Shown: in pieces, positions 1-9,513 of the stretch
How the letters are laid out: the number at the start of each line of letters is the position of its first letter
How positions within the stretch are numbered: the stretch's first letter is position 1
Source of the DNA: Manihot esculenta
Lineage: Eukaryota > Streptophyta > Magnoliopsida > Malpighiales > Euphorbiaceae
NCBI RefSeq assembly: GCF_001659605.2
Contig: NC_035178.2
Location: forward strand, 9,866,062 to 9,930,061
DNA: 64,000 nucleotides
Direction of reading: 5' to 3'
Made by a program: the position numbers and the translations under genes
The notes under the pieces: model-generated
Told to the model about the DNA's origin: nothing
What the model saw: the letters and a program-made list of their open reading frames with translations, nothing else
Database searches by the model: none

Positions 1-1720
1 AAACCGGTATAAAGTTTCGGTATAAGGCAAAATTCGCTTTCAGTGCCACTAATAATGTAGCCGAGTATGAGGCTATAATAATGGCCTTAAGAATTATCAA
101 GGAATTAGGTATACAAAAATCTATTATTTTTAGTGACTCATAATTGGCTGTTACTCACTGCTAAGGATAATTCAAAGTCCGAGAATCGAATCTTATCAAA
201 TACGACGAAAGGTTCAGTCCCTAATGGAGAGAATCAAAGTCGGACAAGGCAGCTGCGAACTTTGCCAGGTGGCCAGAGGCAACAATGAAGAGGTCAATCT
301 TCTAGCCAAGATGGCAGTGGCGGGTGAACAACACTTGACCCAATCATTTCATTTTGAGGAATTGCACACTCCAGCAACGGAAGTGGAAGAGTCTTTCCCC
401 ATAGAGGAGGGGGAGTCATGGATGACACTCATCTATAAATTTTTGATACAAGATGATTTTCCAATCAATAAGTTATCAGCTAAACAGGTATAAGGAAGTC
501 TTCTAAATACACACTAACTTATGATTTATTGTATAGGAGGTCCTTCGCGCAGTCATGACTGTAATGTATTACAAAAAAGGAGGGCTAGAAAATCCTAAAG
601 GATATCCATGAAGGTGATAGCGGGAGCTATGAGGGAGCTTGGACAATTGCCTAGAAAGCATTCAGACAAGAGTTCTACTGGCCGATAATAATGCAAGATG
701 CGAAGCAACTTGTCTAGAAGTGTCGAAGATGCCAAGTACATACAAACATCCCAAGGATAGCGGGAGAAATGCAAGTAGTCATTGGAAGCCCTTGGCCTTT
801 CTTTCAATAGGGTATAGACATCCTTGGCCCATTCCCTAAGACATCCTTGGCTCGTTCCCCAAGGCATCTGAGTTAAAAAAGTTTGTAATTATGGCAGTTG
901 ATCATTTCAGCAAATGGGCAGAAGGCGAGGCAGTATAGTCCATCACCACCCAACAAGTGATTTCCTTCGTCAGCAAAAACTTGTTCACTCGATTCGGATA
1001 CCAAAGATAGTGATCACAGATAATGGGACTCAGTTTGCAAGCTCCAGGTTTAAAGACTTCTGCAAGAAATGAAAAATTGACTCAAGATTCAGCTTAGCCT
1101 ATCACCCCAGACTAATGGAATGACCGAGATAACAAACAAGACCATCTTACAGGGACTCAAGAAAAGGCTCGACCAAGTCAAGGGCAACTGGCTTGAGGAG
1201 TTACCTCACATACTGTAGGCATACAGGACCATTCGCAGAACAGCTACAGGAGAAACGCCCTTTTCTCTTGTATATGGGGCCGAGGCAGTCATTTCCATGG
1301 AAATCCAAGTAAGCAGCTTTAGGACACAACACACTGAGATTTCATAAAATCCCGAAGAGATTCAATTCAATTTGCACTAAACCGAATTTCTAGGAGAAAA
1401 GGCCGCAATAAGATGGCGATTTACAGAAACAAAATATCCAGAATGTTCAATAGTAAGGTTAGGCCACGAGCTTTTAATGTGGGGGACCTAGTCCTCAAAA
1501 GAACAGATGTAACAAGTGGCAATGTCGGATCTGGTAAGTTAGGTGAGGACTGGAAAGAACCATTTAGGGTCTCGAAGGTTAATCGTCCAAGGTCATATAA
1601 GCTGGCTAAGTCATTTCCTATGTCTGGAATATCTTTAATCTGAGAAAGTTTTATCAATAATAAAGTTAACGAAGTATTTATTTTCACATGTTGTATTCTT
1701 CAGTGATAAGAAACGATGGG
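1..1720 (+). mobile_element. Decayed Ty3/gypsy element, Tat-lineage pol remnant (RNase H and integrase)
   Basis: Broken pol reading frames run on the plus strand. Positions 35-142 translate as an archaeal-type RNase H segment (FSATNNVAEYEAIIMALRII, then FSDS followed by a stop), the kind found in plant Tat/Ogre/Retand elements. Positions about 876-1320 give integrase pieces (AVDHFSKWAEGEA, a stop, SITTQQVISFV, later NGMTE-like text and a GETPFSLVYGAEA-like stretch) across several frames. Positions 1413-1643 keep an open 76-codon stretch matching the integrase C-terminus (FNVGDLVLKRTDV, then WKEPFRVSKV). In-frame stops and frameshifts make it non-functional. The element starts before the window and is interrupted at 1725 by a younger insertion. 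Its 3' part resumes at 11971. Assignment to the Tat lineage is inferred from the RNase H type. Confidence 0.75.
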
Positions 1721-1725
1721 ATTGT
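1721..1725. repeat. Target site duplication, left copy (ATTGT)
   Basis: ATTGT directly precedes the TG of the 5' LTR and is repeated exactly after the CA of the 3' LTR at 11966-11970. A 5-bp duplication is normal for Ty3/gypsy integrases. Confidence 0.93.
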
Positions 1726-1902
1726 TGTAATACCCGGCTAGACTCCGGTATCGGAATTCCTACTGTCCGGTGGAATTTCGGATGTCGGGAACTTCTAGAA
1801 GGGTAAAGACATGTTTTATGAAATGTTTTTATGTTTTAATGGTTTTAAAGTATGAAACTAAATGAGTTTTTGCATGAAAATAGCATTGGAGGAAAACTCA
1901 GG

Positions 1903-2064
1903 TTCGGCCGCCGAAAGTCAAGTTCGGCCGCCGAACATGCATGCGTTTTGGAGGCACGTTAGGCCCCCGAAAGCATGAGTTAGGGAAGTTCAGGTTCGGC
2001 CGCCGAAAGTCAAGTTCGGCCGCCGAACATTTGCATGGATGCGGAGGCACATTCGGCCCCCGAA
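1903..2064 (+). repeat. Paired TTCGGCNGCCGAA palindromes upstream of the LTR TATA box
   Basis: Perfect 6-1-6 inverted repeats lie at 1903-1915, 1923-1935, 1995-2007 and 2015-2027, with an imperfect copy (TTCGGCCCCCGAA) at 2052-2064. They form two pairs whose members start 20 bp apart, with the pairs 92 bp apart, in U3 just upstream of the promoter. The 3' LTR carries the same sites 7788 bp downstream. The arrangement suggests protein-binding sites; that is inference. Confidence 0.8.
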
Positions 2065-2082
2065 CGTGGCCTGGCCAGCCAC

Positions 2083-2091
2083 CTATAAAAG
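2083..2091 (+). promoter_or_regulatory. LTR TATA box (CTATAAAAG)
   Basis: CTATAAAAG lies 357 bp from the LTR start, after the palindrome pairs and before a pyrimidine-rich TTTTTCTCCCC stretch where transcription could begin. The 3' LTR has the same box at 9871-9879. Confidence 0.75.
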
Positions 2092-2619
2092 GGTCCCTTA
2101 GCCGAAAATGGGCGAGCTTTTTCTCCCCATTTCGGCCAAGGTGAGCATTCCGCCATCCTTCCCCAATCTTGAGTTTTTCCTTCCTTTTTCCATGATCTTT
2201 ACAAGTTTATAACTTTGGTTTTGAAGATCTTTGAGCTTAGAACGAGTTTTGGAGCTTGGAGACCAAAAGTTGGAACTTCTCCCATCTCCAAGTTTAGATC
2301 TCCTCAACCCTCGATCTTCAAGAGGTAAGAGCCGATCTTAAACTCTTCATGTGTTTTAAGTAAGTTTTAAGTGATTTTATGGGGTAGAATGACATGTATA
2401 GGGTTGTATGAGTTTTTAAGCAAATGTTAAGTTTTAAGTGATTTATGAACAATGTATGATGTTTGAGTATGCTTGAAGTGTTGTAGTTGGGGTATTTGAT
2501 GTTTTGAGGCCCCTAGGAACTTGTATGCATGATTTGGGTGAAGTATATGCATGATGTGAGAGTTGGGAGGCATTTGTGCATAGAGGAGCCAAAGTTTCTG
2601 CCCTTTGGCAGAAACCAGG

Positions 2620-2846
2620 TTCGGCAGCCGAAGGCACTTTCGGCCGCCGAACATGGCTTGAGAGGCAGCTTTAGGCTGCCGAAGCTTGCCCCCGAAAGTT
2701 GGAGTTTCGGCTCTGTCCGAGACTTTCGGCCGCCGAAGGTGCCGCCGAACATGCATGAGTTTCGTCTCTGTCTGGGAGTTTCGGCCGCCGAAGGTGCCGC
2801 CGAACCTGCCTGACTTTCGTCTCTGGAGGGACTTCCGGCCGCCGAA
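2620..2846 (+). repeat. Second TTCGGCNGCCGAA palindrome cluster, downstream of the TATA box
   Basis: Perfect copies lie at 2620-2632 (centre A), 2639-2651, 2725-2737 and 2780-2792, with a one-mismatch copy at 2834-2846. Half sites of the type GCCGCCGAA lie between them. This cluster would be in the transcribed leader, where each copy could also form a short RNA hairpin. The identical array is at 10408-10634 in the 3' LTR. Confidence 0.75.
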
Positions 2847-4180
2847 GGTGCCGCCGAAAGTGCCCTGTCCAGCCTTTTCTTGCATGTTTCCTAGGAGTGT
2901 TTTGAGGTGTTTTTAGGAGGTTTTTGGGGGTATGTTTAGATTATGTTCTTGTTGTTTGGTGCCTCATTTGAGTCCACCTGTGTAGGTTCGGACCCGAGGA
3001 ACCGAGACCCCCGGTTGTGAGATAGTCGTTCCGAGTTCGTTGTTACAGCTTCAGTCACCAGGTGAGTGGAACATCCCCTTAAGTTTTAAAGTAAATGAGT
3101 AAATGAATAAATGAATGAATCATAAAGCATTGCCCATGCATCATTATGCCATGCAATATTTCAGGATGTTTGCATTAGAATTCACGAATATGCTGCATTG
3201 CATAAATTGATGTTGATGTGGATGGTTGTTGGGTGATCCATAGTCCTCTGATGATATGTTATGATGATATGTATGGAAGACCAGCGAGGCCCATTCTACG
3301 CCCCTGGCACTATGAAAGAGAAAGACCAGCGAGGCCCATTCTACGCCCCTGGCATTTGGAATGTTATGATATGTAAGAGAAAGACCAGTGAGGCCCATTC
3401 TACGCCCCTGGCATTTGGAGATGTTGAGGACTAATGGTGACAATACCATCCTTTATGTGATTAGCTGTGATGTGTTGCATTTCATGAAAGCATGAATAAG
3501 AAAAAGTTATATAATTAATATACCTAAAAATGGAGGAATCATAATAATAATAAAATGAATAATTAATATACCTAAAAATGGAGGAATCATAATAATAATA
3601 AAATGAATAATAATATACCTAAAAAGGGTGGAATTAAAGCAAATATTTTTAGTTTCCGCTCATTGGGCTTTATAGCTCACCCCCTCTCCCCTAACCCCAG
3701 TCTTGCAGGTGCAGAGTAGATAGAGAAGTCAGCAGAGTAAGAGAAGTTTATGTAATAGTTTAGCTGTGGACATGGTTTGTTGGTAATGTATAAGTATGAG
3801 ATGTAATGTAATGTAAGTTTGATAATGTGCTTGACTAGAGTCTGTTGTATTCCCAGTACACATGGTCTTGTATGAGTTATAATGTTTTTATGATGATTAT
3901 ATAATCCAAGCCTATGTTATGTTATGTGACCCCATTGGAATATTTGATGAGGATTCCAATGAGAGGTTTATGTTATGTTGTGCATGCACAGGCTAGGCTT
4001 GGCAAAGGAATGTTTGAATGAATGAAAAGAAAAGTTTTTAATTTTTATGTATGTTGTTGACCATGTATGGGATTAAACAGGTTCACAGGATGTATGTTTG
4101 GCTTGCTACGGGTCCCGGCGGCCTTAAGCCGATCTGGATCCTAGCGCCGGTGGCGGCCTGATTTTCGGGTCGTTACAGAG

Positions 4181-4193
4181 TGGTATCAGAGCC
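4181..4193 (+). other. Primer binding site for initiator tRNA-Met
   Basis: TGGTATCAGAGCC, three bases after the 5' LTR, is complementary to the 3' end of plant initiator methionine tRNA (which ends GGCTCTGATACCA). This is the usual primer for minus-strand synthesis in plant LTR elements. Confidence 0.9.
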
Positions 4194-4416
4194 CTAGGTT
4201 CATATGGTCGGACCTAGAGTGTCGGGCTCATAGATGTGATAGAAATTCAAGCACAATAGGAAATCATGTCCACTAGGATAGGATGTAGAGTCCTGTCTAG
4301 AATGAAAGTATGATATGCCATGGGATATGCTATGTATATGATGTGGGTTCATGTGTTTCCACATGAACCATTGGATGCTAATGTTTTGATTTCTGTGCTG
4401 TTTTTCAGTAATCAGA

Positions 4417-7400
4417 ATGCGAGGAACTCGTCGATCAGCTAGATTGGCTAGAGTACCACCGGAGGATGAGGGCACGAGCGCCCGTCCTCCAGCATTGCCA
4501 AGGGCAATGTCGAGTAGGTCCCACAGGGACAGAGCAGTGGGAGATCCTAGAAGATCTCTGGATCTGGGTAGAAACAGATCAGTAAGAGGAACGGTTCAAG
4601 GAGACAGGTCAGTGGATGTGGGAGAAGAGATGGATGTGGACCAGAGGAGGGATGGTAGTCTTGGTGTGAGCATGCCAGAAGAGGGCATGGGTGAGTCTCA
4701 GGGAGGCACTCAGGCCTCGGGGTTTATTCCACCACCCCAGTACCCACCTTTTTCACCATACCCCGGGTATTCGATGGGAGGTACATCGGATTACCCCAGT
4801 GTTAATCCTTACCCTTCTCACATGCCATACCCACCTTTTTACCCACAGTATCCACAGTACCCTATGTACCCACCTCCATCCTTCCATCCAGGCACAGCAA
4901 ACCCTATCCCAGGGGATGCCGCACCTCCACCACCAGCAGAAACCACAGTTACAGAAAACCAAAGACCTCAACCTACCTCATCTGGAGGGAGCAAGGCTAA
5001 GATGACCGACTATATGAAGTTGGGTGCTCCTCAGTTTGATACCGGTGATGATCCGTTTGTGTACCTGGAGAAGGTCAAAACAATTACAGATGAGATAGGG
5101 GCTGATGACAGTAGAGCCATTCAGATGGCTGGTTTCACTCTGAAATGCAAGAAGGCACGAGAATGGTTCAAGAACTATGTGAAACCAAAGGTGGACAGTT
5201 TGTCATGGGAGGAGTTTGCGAATGAGTTCGCAGGATGGGCTTTCCCTGACAGTTCCAGAGAGCTGAAGGTGATTGAGTTCGAACAGCTGAAGCAGACAGA
5301 TGAGATGGGTGTCGATGAGTACACCGATAGATTCTTAGAGTTGTTGCCATTTGCTGGGCAGCATCTGGATACAGATCCGAAGAAATCAAGGAGGTATGTC
5401 ATGAGGCTCAATTCCAGGTATTCCTCTTTGATTCAGTCAGCTGATAGAGAAAGTTTCCATGCCATTATAGACATGGCCAGGAGAATGGAGGCTAGTGCCG
5501 TAATAGAGGGAAAAGTCAAGCAGTCTGTGGCACAACCTTCTGGTTCTAAGACCCCAGGTGGGGGAAGGATAGACCCTTCATCCTTGAGTTCAGCTAGTAA
5601 GAAGTGGGGCAATACCACTAAGAAACCAAAGAAAAATAAGTTCTGGAGCAAGATTAAATCAGGTCTGGGATTAGGAAGTGGCTCAAGCTCTGGTGCTGAT
5701 AATGCAGTGTGTGCAAGGTGTGGTAAGCTACACAGGGGGGTATGCCGGTTTGGGACGACAGCCTGCTACAGGTGTGGGCAAGAGGGACACATGTCTTGGG
5801 AGTGTCCGAGGGCAGTTCCTACGGCACAACCCCAGCAGACAACTTCGGGTAGCGTAGCACAGCCAGCAGCTTCAGCCGCAACACAGGCTAGTGGCAGAGG
5901 CCGAGGGAGAGGGTCAGCCTCTTCTTCATCAGTTTACAGAGGGGAAGGTCCGTCAGCTCCAGCACGGATCTTCACAATGACGCAGCAGGAGGCAAACGCA
6001 TCCAACACCGTGGTGTCAGGTAATATCATCATTGGTTGTTCAGATGTTTATGCCTTAATGGACCCGGGTGCATCCCATTCTTTTGTTTCTCCGAGAGCGG
6101 TCGAGAGGTTGGGTTTGATGGTCTCTGGGTTAGAGTGTCCCCTATGGGTCAGCGGACCCAAATGTGACCCGTCGGTGGCAGAGTCAGTCTGCCAGTACAG
6201 TCCAGTTTTCATAGAGGGAAGATGTCTATCCGCCGACCTAGTGGTTCTAGACTTGACAGATTTTGACGTCATTCTAGGGATGGATTGGCTATCTACCCAT
6301 GGTGCTACCTTGGATTGCAGAGACAAGGTGGTTAAGTTCAGATGTCAGGATGGGTCAGAGGTCGTCTTTAGAGGAGACAGGGGGAGTACACCTAGAGGTT
6401 TGATATCAGCCCTACAGGCTCGTAGGCTGCTCAGGAGGGGTTGTCAGGGTTATCTAGCTCATGTGAGAGAGCTAGACAGAGATGTCAGAGAGCCCGCCTC
6501 GGTGCCTGTGGTTAGAGAGTTCTTAGATGTTTTCCCAGACGAGCTGCCAGGTTTACCGCCTCCTAGGGAGATAGAGTTCGAAATAGAATTGATGCCAGGA
6601 ACCAGACCGATCTCTATCCCTCCCTACAGGATGGCGCCAGCAGAGCTGAAAGAGCTTAAAGAACAGTTGCAAGAGCTGGTAGACAAGGGTTTCATCCGAC
6701 CGAGTGCCTCACCTTGGGGTGCTCCAGTGTTGTTCGTGAAGAAGAAGGATGGATCCCTTAGACTTTGTATCGACTATAGACAGTTGAACAAGGTTACTAC
6801 CAAGAACAAGTACCCGTTGCCTAGGATCGATGATCTATTCGACCAGCTAGCAGGAGCAGGTTGTTTCTCCAAAATAGATCTGAGATCTGGGTATCATCAG
6901 CTGAGGATCAGAGATGAAGATGTGCCAAAGACGGCATTCAGGACCAGATATGGGCATTTTGAGTTCCTTGTGATGCCGTTCGGGTTAACTAACGCCCCTG
7001 CAGCATTCATGGATCTCATGAACAGAGTATTTAGCCAATACCTGGATCACTTCGTTATTGTCTTCATAGATGATATCTTAGTGTATTCCAGGAATGCAGA
7101 AGAACATGCCCATCATCTGCGGTTGGTCTTGCAGACTTTGAGGGAACACGGCTTGTATGCCAAGTTCTCTAAATGTGAGTTCTGGCTAAGGAGCATTTCG
7201 TTCTTGGGGCATGTGGTGTCAGAGAATGGGATAGAGGTAGACCCCAAGAAGACAGAGACTGTGGTTAACTGGCCTAGACCCACTTCAGTGACGGAGATCA
7301 GAAGTTTCTTGGGTTTGGCAGGTTACTACAGGAGGTTCGTTCAGGACTTCTCAAAGATAGCAGCTCCTCTGACCAGACTAACCAGGAAAAATCAGAAATT

Positions 7401-9405
7401 TCTGTGGACCGACCAGTGCGAAGAGAGTTTTGAAGAGCTTAAGAGGAGGTTGACTTCAGCACCAGTGTTAGCACTGCCATCTAGTGGAGAGGACTTTACA
7501 GTCTTTTGTGATGCGTCCCGTGTGGGACTGGGATGTGTGCTTATGCAGAATGAGAGGGTGATTGCTTATGCTTCTAGACAGCTAAAGAAGCATGAGATGA
7601 ATTACCCCACGCATGACCTTGAGATGGCAGCAGTAATCTTTGCACTCAAGATGTGGAGGCACTACCTCTATGGGGTAAAATGTGAGATCTTTACAGATCA
7701 TAAGAGCCTGCAGTACATCCTGAGTCAAAGAGATTTGAATTTGAGACAGAGAAGATGGGTAGAACTGCTCAGTGACTATGATTGCAAAATCCAGTATCAT
7801 CCGGGTAAGGCTAATGTTGTAGCTGATGCCTTAAGCCGGAAATCACTCGGCAGTCTATCCCACATCACAGCAGAACGAAGACCAGTAGTAAAGGAGTTCT
7901 ACAAGCTCATCGAAGAAGGGCTACAGTTAGAGTTGTCGGGTACAGGTGCCTTAGTGGCTCAGATGAAAGTGACACCTGTGTTCCTTGAGCAAGTCGCTCA
8001 GAAACAGCATGAGGACCCCGAGTTAGTGAAGATTGCCAGGACTGTTCAGTCAGGCAAGAATGATGAGTTCAGATTTGACAACAAGGGGATCCTCCGCTAT
8101 GGGAGTCGATTATGTGTACCAGATGACATAGGGCTAAAAGGAGACATTATGAGAGAGGCTCATAATGCAAGATACAGCATTCACCCCGGAGCCACCAAGA
8201 TGTATCAAGATCTAAAGAAGGTTTATTGGTGGCCAGCTATGAAGAAAGAAGTGGCGCAGTTCGTGTCAGCCTGCGAAGTGTGTCAGAAGGTGAAGCTGGA
8301 ACATCAGAAGCCAGCTGGAATGCTTAACCCGCTACCGATTCCAGAATGGAAATGGGAAAACATAGCTATGGACTTCGTAGTAGGGTTACCGGCGACGTCC
8401 AACAGATTGGACTCCATATGGGTGATTATGGACAGACTCACCAAATCTGCTCACTTCCTCCCTGTCAGGAGTGGCTACTCTGTGGACAAGTTGGCGCAAG
8501 TGTATGTAGATGAGATTGTCAGGCTGCATGGGGTTCCAGTGTCTATAGTGTCAGATAGAGGGCCCCAGTTCACTTCCAGATTTTGGCGGAGTCTGCAAAA
8601 TGCCATGGGTACTAGGTTAGACTTCAGTACTGCCTTCCATCCCCAGACTGATGGGCAGTCAGAGAGGACCATCCAGACAATAGAAGATATGCTCAGAATG
8701 TGTGTGCTAGATTTTGGCGGTTCTTGGAGGCAACATCTACCCTTAGTAGAGTTCGCCTACAATAACAGCTATCATGCTAGCATCGGGATGGCTCCATATG
8801 AAGCTTTGTACGGAAGGAAGTGCAGGTCACCTGTTTGCTGGGAAGAAGTTGGAGAGAAGGCCTTGGCAGGGCCTGAGCTAGTAGAGATCACCAGCAGAGT
8901 GGTACCCATAATCAGAGAAAGAATCAAGACTGCTGCAAGCAGACAGAAGAGTTATGCAGACATCCGCAGAAGACTAGTAGAGTTTCAGGAGGGGGATCTG
9001 GTATTGCTTAAGGTGTCTCCAATGAAAGGAGTGGTTAGGTTCGGGAAGAAAGGTAAGCTAGCCCCACGATACATCGGACCCTTTGAAATCTTGCAAAAGA
9101 TTGGGAATGTGTCGTACAAGCTGGACTTACCTGCTTCAATGGCAAGAATCCATCCGGTTTTCCATGTTTCCATGTTGAGGAAGTTTGTGTCAGATCCGAG
9201 TAAGGTTCTTAGTGAGCCTGATGTGGAGATCCAAGAGGATCTCACCTATGTGGAGCAGCCAGTGCGGATCATAGACACCCAGATCAGAAAGCTAAGAAAC
9301 AAGGAAATCCCGATGGTGAAAGTCCTTTGGAACCACCACAATATAGAAGAATGTACCTGGGAGACACGGGAGTCCATGCTCCAACAGTATCCCCACCTCT
9401 TTTAG
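4417..9405 (+). CDS. Gag-pol polyprotein of Tekay/Del chromovirus (1662 aa)
   Basis: One uninterrupted frame encodes the capsid and all replication enzymes. Residues about 200-350 are the retrotransposon gag domain, after a Pro/Tyr-rich N-terminal stretch. Zinc-binding motifs follow at C432-C443 (CX2CX3HX3C) and C450-C463 (CX2CX4HX4C). The aspartic protease motif DPGAS starts at D549. Reverse transcriptase spans about 720-900 with the catalytic FIDDILVYS (D885, D886). RNase H has its first acidic residue at D1032. Integrase has the H1249/H1256/C1286/C1289 zinc finger and a catalytic D1319, D1380, E1416 triad with the canonical 35-residue D-E gap. The last roughly 54 residues ([16 protein letters not shown]) resemble the chromodomain of Tekay-type elements. 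Gag and pol are fused without a frameshift or stop, so cleavage must produce the separate proteins. All key residues are present, so the copy may still be competent. Confidence 0.96.
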   Translation: MRGTRRSARLARVPPEDEGTSARPPALPRAMSSRSHRDRAVGDPRRSLDLGRNRSVRGTVQGDRSVDVGEEMDVDQRRDGSLGVSMPEEGMGESQGGTQASGFIPPPQYPPFSPYPGYSMGGTSDYPSVNPYPSHMPYPPFYPQYPQYPMYPPPSFHPGTANPIPGDAAPPPPAETTVTENQRPQPTSSGGSKAKMTDYMKLGAPQFDTGDDPFVYLEKVKTITDEIGADDSRAIQMAGFTLKCKKAREWFKNYVKPKVDSLSWEEFANEFAGWAFPDSSRELKVIEFEQLKQTDEMGVDEYTDRFLELLPFAGQHLDTDPKKSRRYVMRLNSRYSSLIQSADRESFHAIIDMARRMEASAVIEGKVKQSVAQPSGSKTPGGGRIDPSSLSSASKKWGNTTKKPKKNKFWSKIKSGLGLGSGSSSGADNAVCARCGKLHRGVCRFGTTACYRCGQEGHMSWECPRAVPTAQPQQTTSGSVAQPAASAATQASGRGRGRGSASSSSVYRGEGPSAPARIFTMTQQEANASNTVVSGNIIIGCSDVYALMDPGASHSFVSPRAVERLGLMVSGLECPLWVSGPKCDPSVAESVCQYSPVFIEGRCLSADLVVLDLTDFDVILGMDWLSTHGATLDCRDKVVKFRCQDGSEVVFRGDRGSTPRGLISALQARRLLRRGCQGYLAHVRELDRDVREPASVPVVREFLDVFPDELPGLPPPREIEFEIELMPGTRPISIPPYRMAPAELKELKEQLQELVDKGFIRPSASPWGAPVLFVKKKDGSLRLCIDYRQLNKVTTKNKYPLPRIDDLFDQLAGAGCFSKIDLRSGYHQLRIRDEDVPKTAFRTRYGHFEFLVMPFGLTNAPAAFMDLMNRVFSQYLDHFVIVFIDDILVYSRNAEEHAHHLRLVLQTLREHGLYAKFSKCEFWLRSISFLGHVVSENGIEVDPKKTETVVNWPRPTSVTEIRSFLGLAGYYRRFVQDFSKIAAPLTRLTRKNQKFLWTDQCEESFEELKRRLTSAPVLALPSSGEDFTVFCDASRVGLGCVLMQNERVIAYASRQLKKHEMNYPTHDLEMAAVIFALKMWRHYLYGVKCEIFTDHKSLQYILSQRDLNLRQRRWVELLSDYDCKIQYHPGKANVVADALSRKSLGSLSHITAERRPVVKEFYKLIEEGLQLELSGTGALVAQMKVTPVFLEQVAQKQHEDPELVKIARTVQSGKNDEFRFDNKGILRYGSRLCVPDDIGLKGDIMREAHNARYSIHPGATKMYQDLKKVYWWPAMKKEVAQFVSACEVCQKVKLEHQKPAGMLNPLPIPEWKWENIAMDFVVGLPATSNRLDSIWVIMDRLTKSAHFLPVRSGYSVDKLAQVYVDEIVRLHGVPVSIVSDRGPQFTSRFWRSLQNAMGTRLDFSTAFHPQTDGQSERTIQTIEDMLRMCVLDFGGSWRQHLPLVEFAYNNSYHASIGMAPYEALYGRKCRSPVCWEEVGEKALAGPELVEITSRVVPIIRERIKTAASRQKSYADIRRRLVEFQEGDLVLLKVSPMKGVVRFGKKGKLAPRYIGPFEILQKIGNVSYKLDLPASMARIHPVFHVSMLRKFVSDPSKVLSEPDVEIQEDLTYVEQPVRIIDTQIRKLRNKEIPMVKVLWNHHNIEECTWETRESMLQQYPHLF

Positions 9406-9476
9406 AGGTTAGTATCTATGTGTTCTATGTGTTTAGTATGTATGTTATGTTCTATGTTATGCATGTATTAGTTGAG

Positions 9477-9498
9477 GAACATTCGGGGACGAATGTTC
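9477..9498 (+). promoter_or_regulatory. Perfect 9-bp hairpin with GGGA loop beside the polypurine tract
   Basis: GAACATTCG (9477-9485), loop GGGA, then CGAATGTTC (9490-9498). All nine bases pair, and the loop fits the GNRA tetraloop rule. It ends two bases before the purine tract. Confidence 0.7.
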
Positions 9499-9500
9499 TT

Positions 9501-9513
9501 AAGGGGGGGAGAA
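9501..9513 (+). other. Polypurine tract
   Basis: AAGGGGGGGAGAA lies directly before the TG of the 3' LTR, the position and composition expected for the plus-strand primer of reverse transcription. Confidence 0.9.

Larger units (their letters stand above)
1726..4177 (+). repeat. 5' LTR of the Tekay/Del element
   Basis: Starts TGTAATACCCGG and ends GGGTCGTTACA, 2452 bp, the same length as the 3' LTR. Differences from the 3' copy seen by eye: T1764/C9552, G1945/A9733, G2244/A10032, G3153/A10941, G3334/A11122, A3901/G11689. It contains a TATA box at 2083-2091, an array of 13-bp odd palindromes, three copies of an AGACCAGCGAGGCCCATTC-type unit at about 3278-3413 (spaced 44-60 bp), and a 2.5-copy AT-rich tandem repeat (TAATATACCTAAAAATGGAG) at about 3506-3620. 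Confidence 0.95.

Noticed and set aside
2427..2885. Minus-strand 152-codon frame rich in FGGTFGGRK, repeated at 10215-10673
   Set aside because: It is a translation of the LTR palindromes; the same block is open in several frames and has no domain.
4178..4200. Possible tRNA gene fragment around TGGTATCAGAGCC
   Set aside because: Only the 3'-end complement is present, right after an LTR; it is the primer binding site.
5710..5745. Extra CX2CX3HX3C zinc motif before the standard gag knuckle
   Set aside because: A paired arrangement of this kind is usual in Del/Tekay gag proteins.
6061..6075. Protease motif DPGA instead of the more familiar DSGA/DTGA in gag-pol
   Set aside because: A proline after the catalytic Asp is common in plant Tekay/Del-type proteases, so it is not a sign of inactivation.
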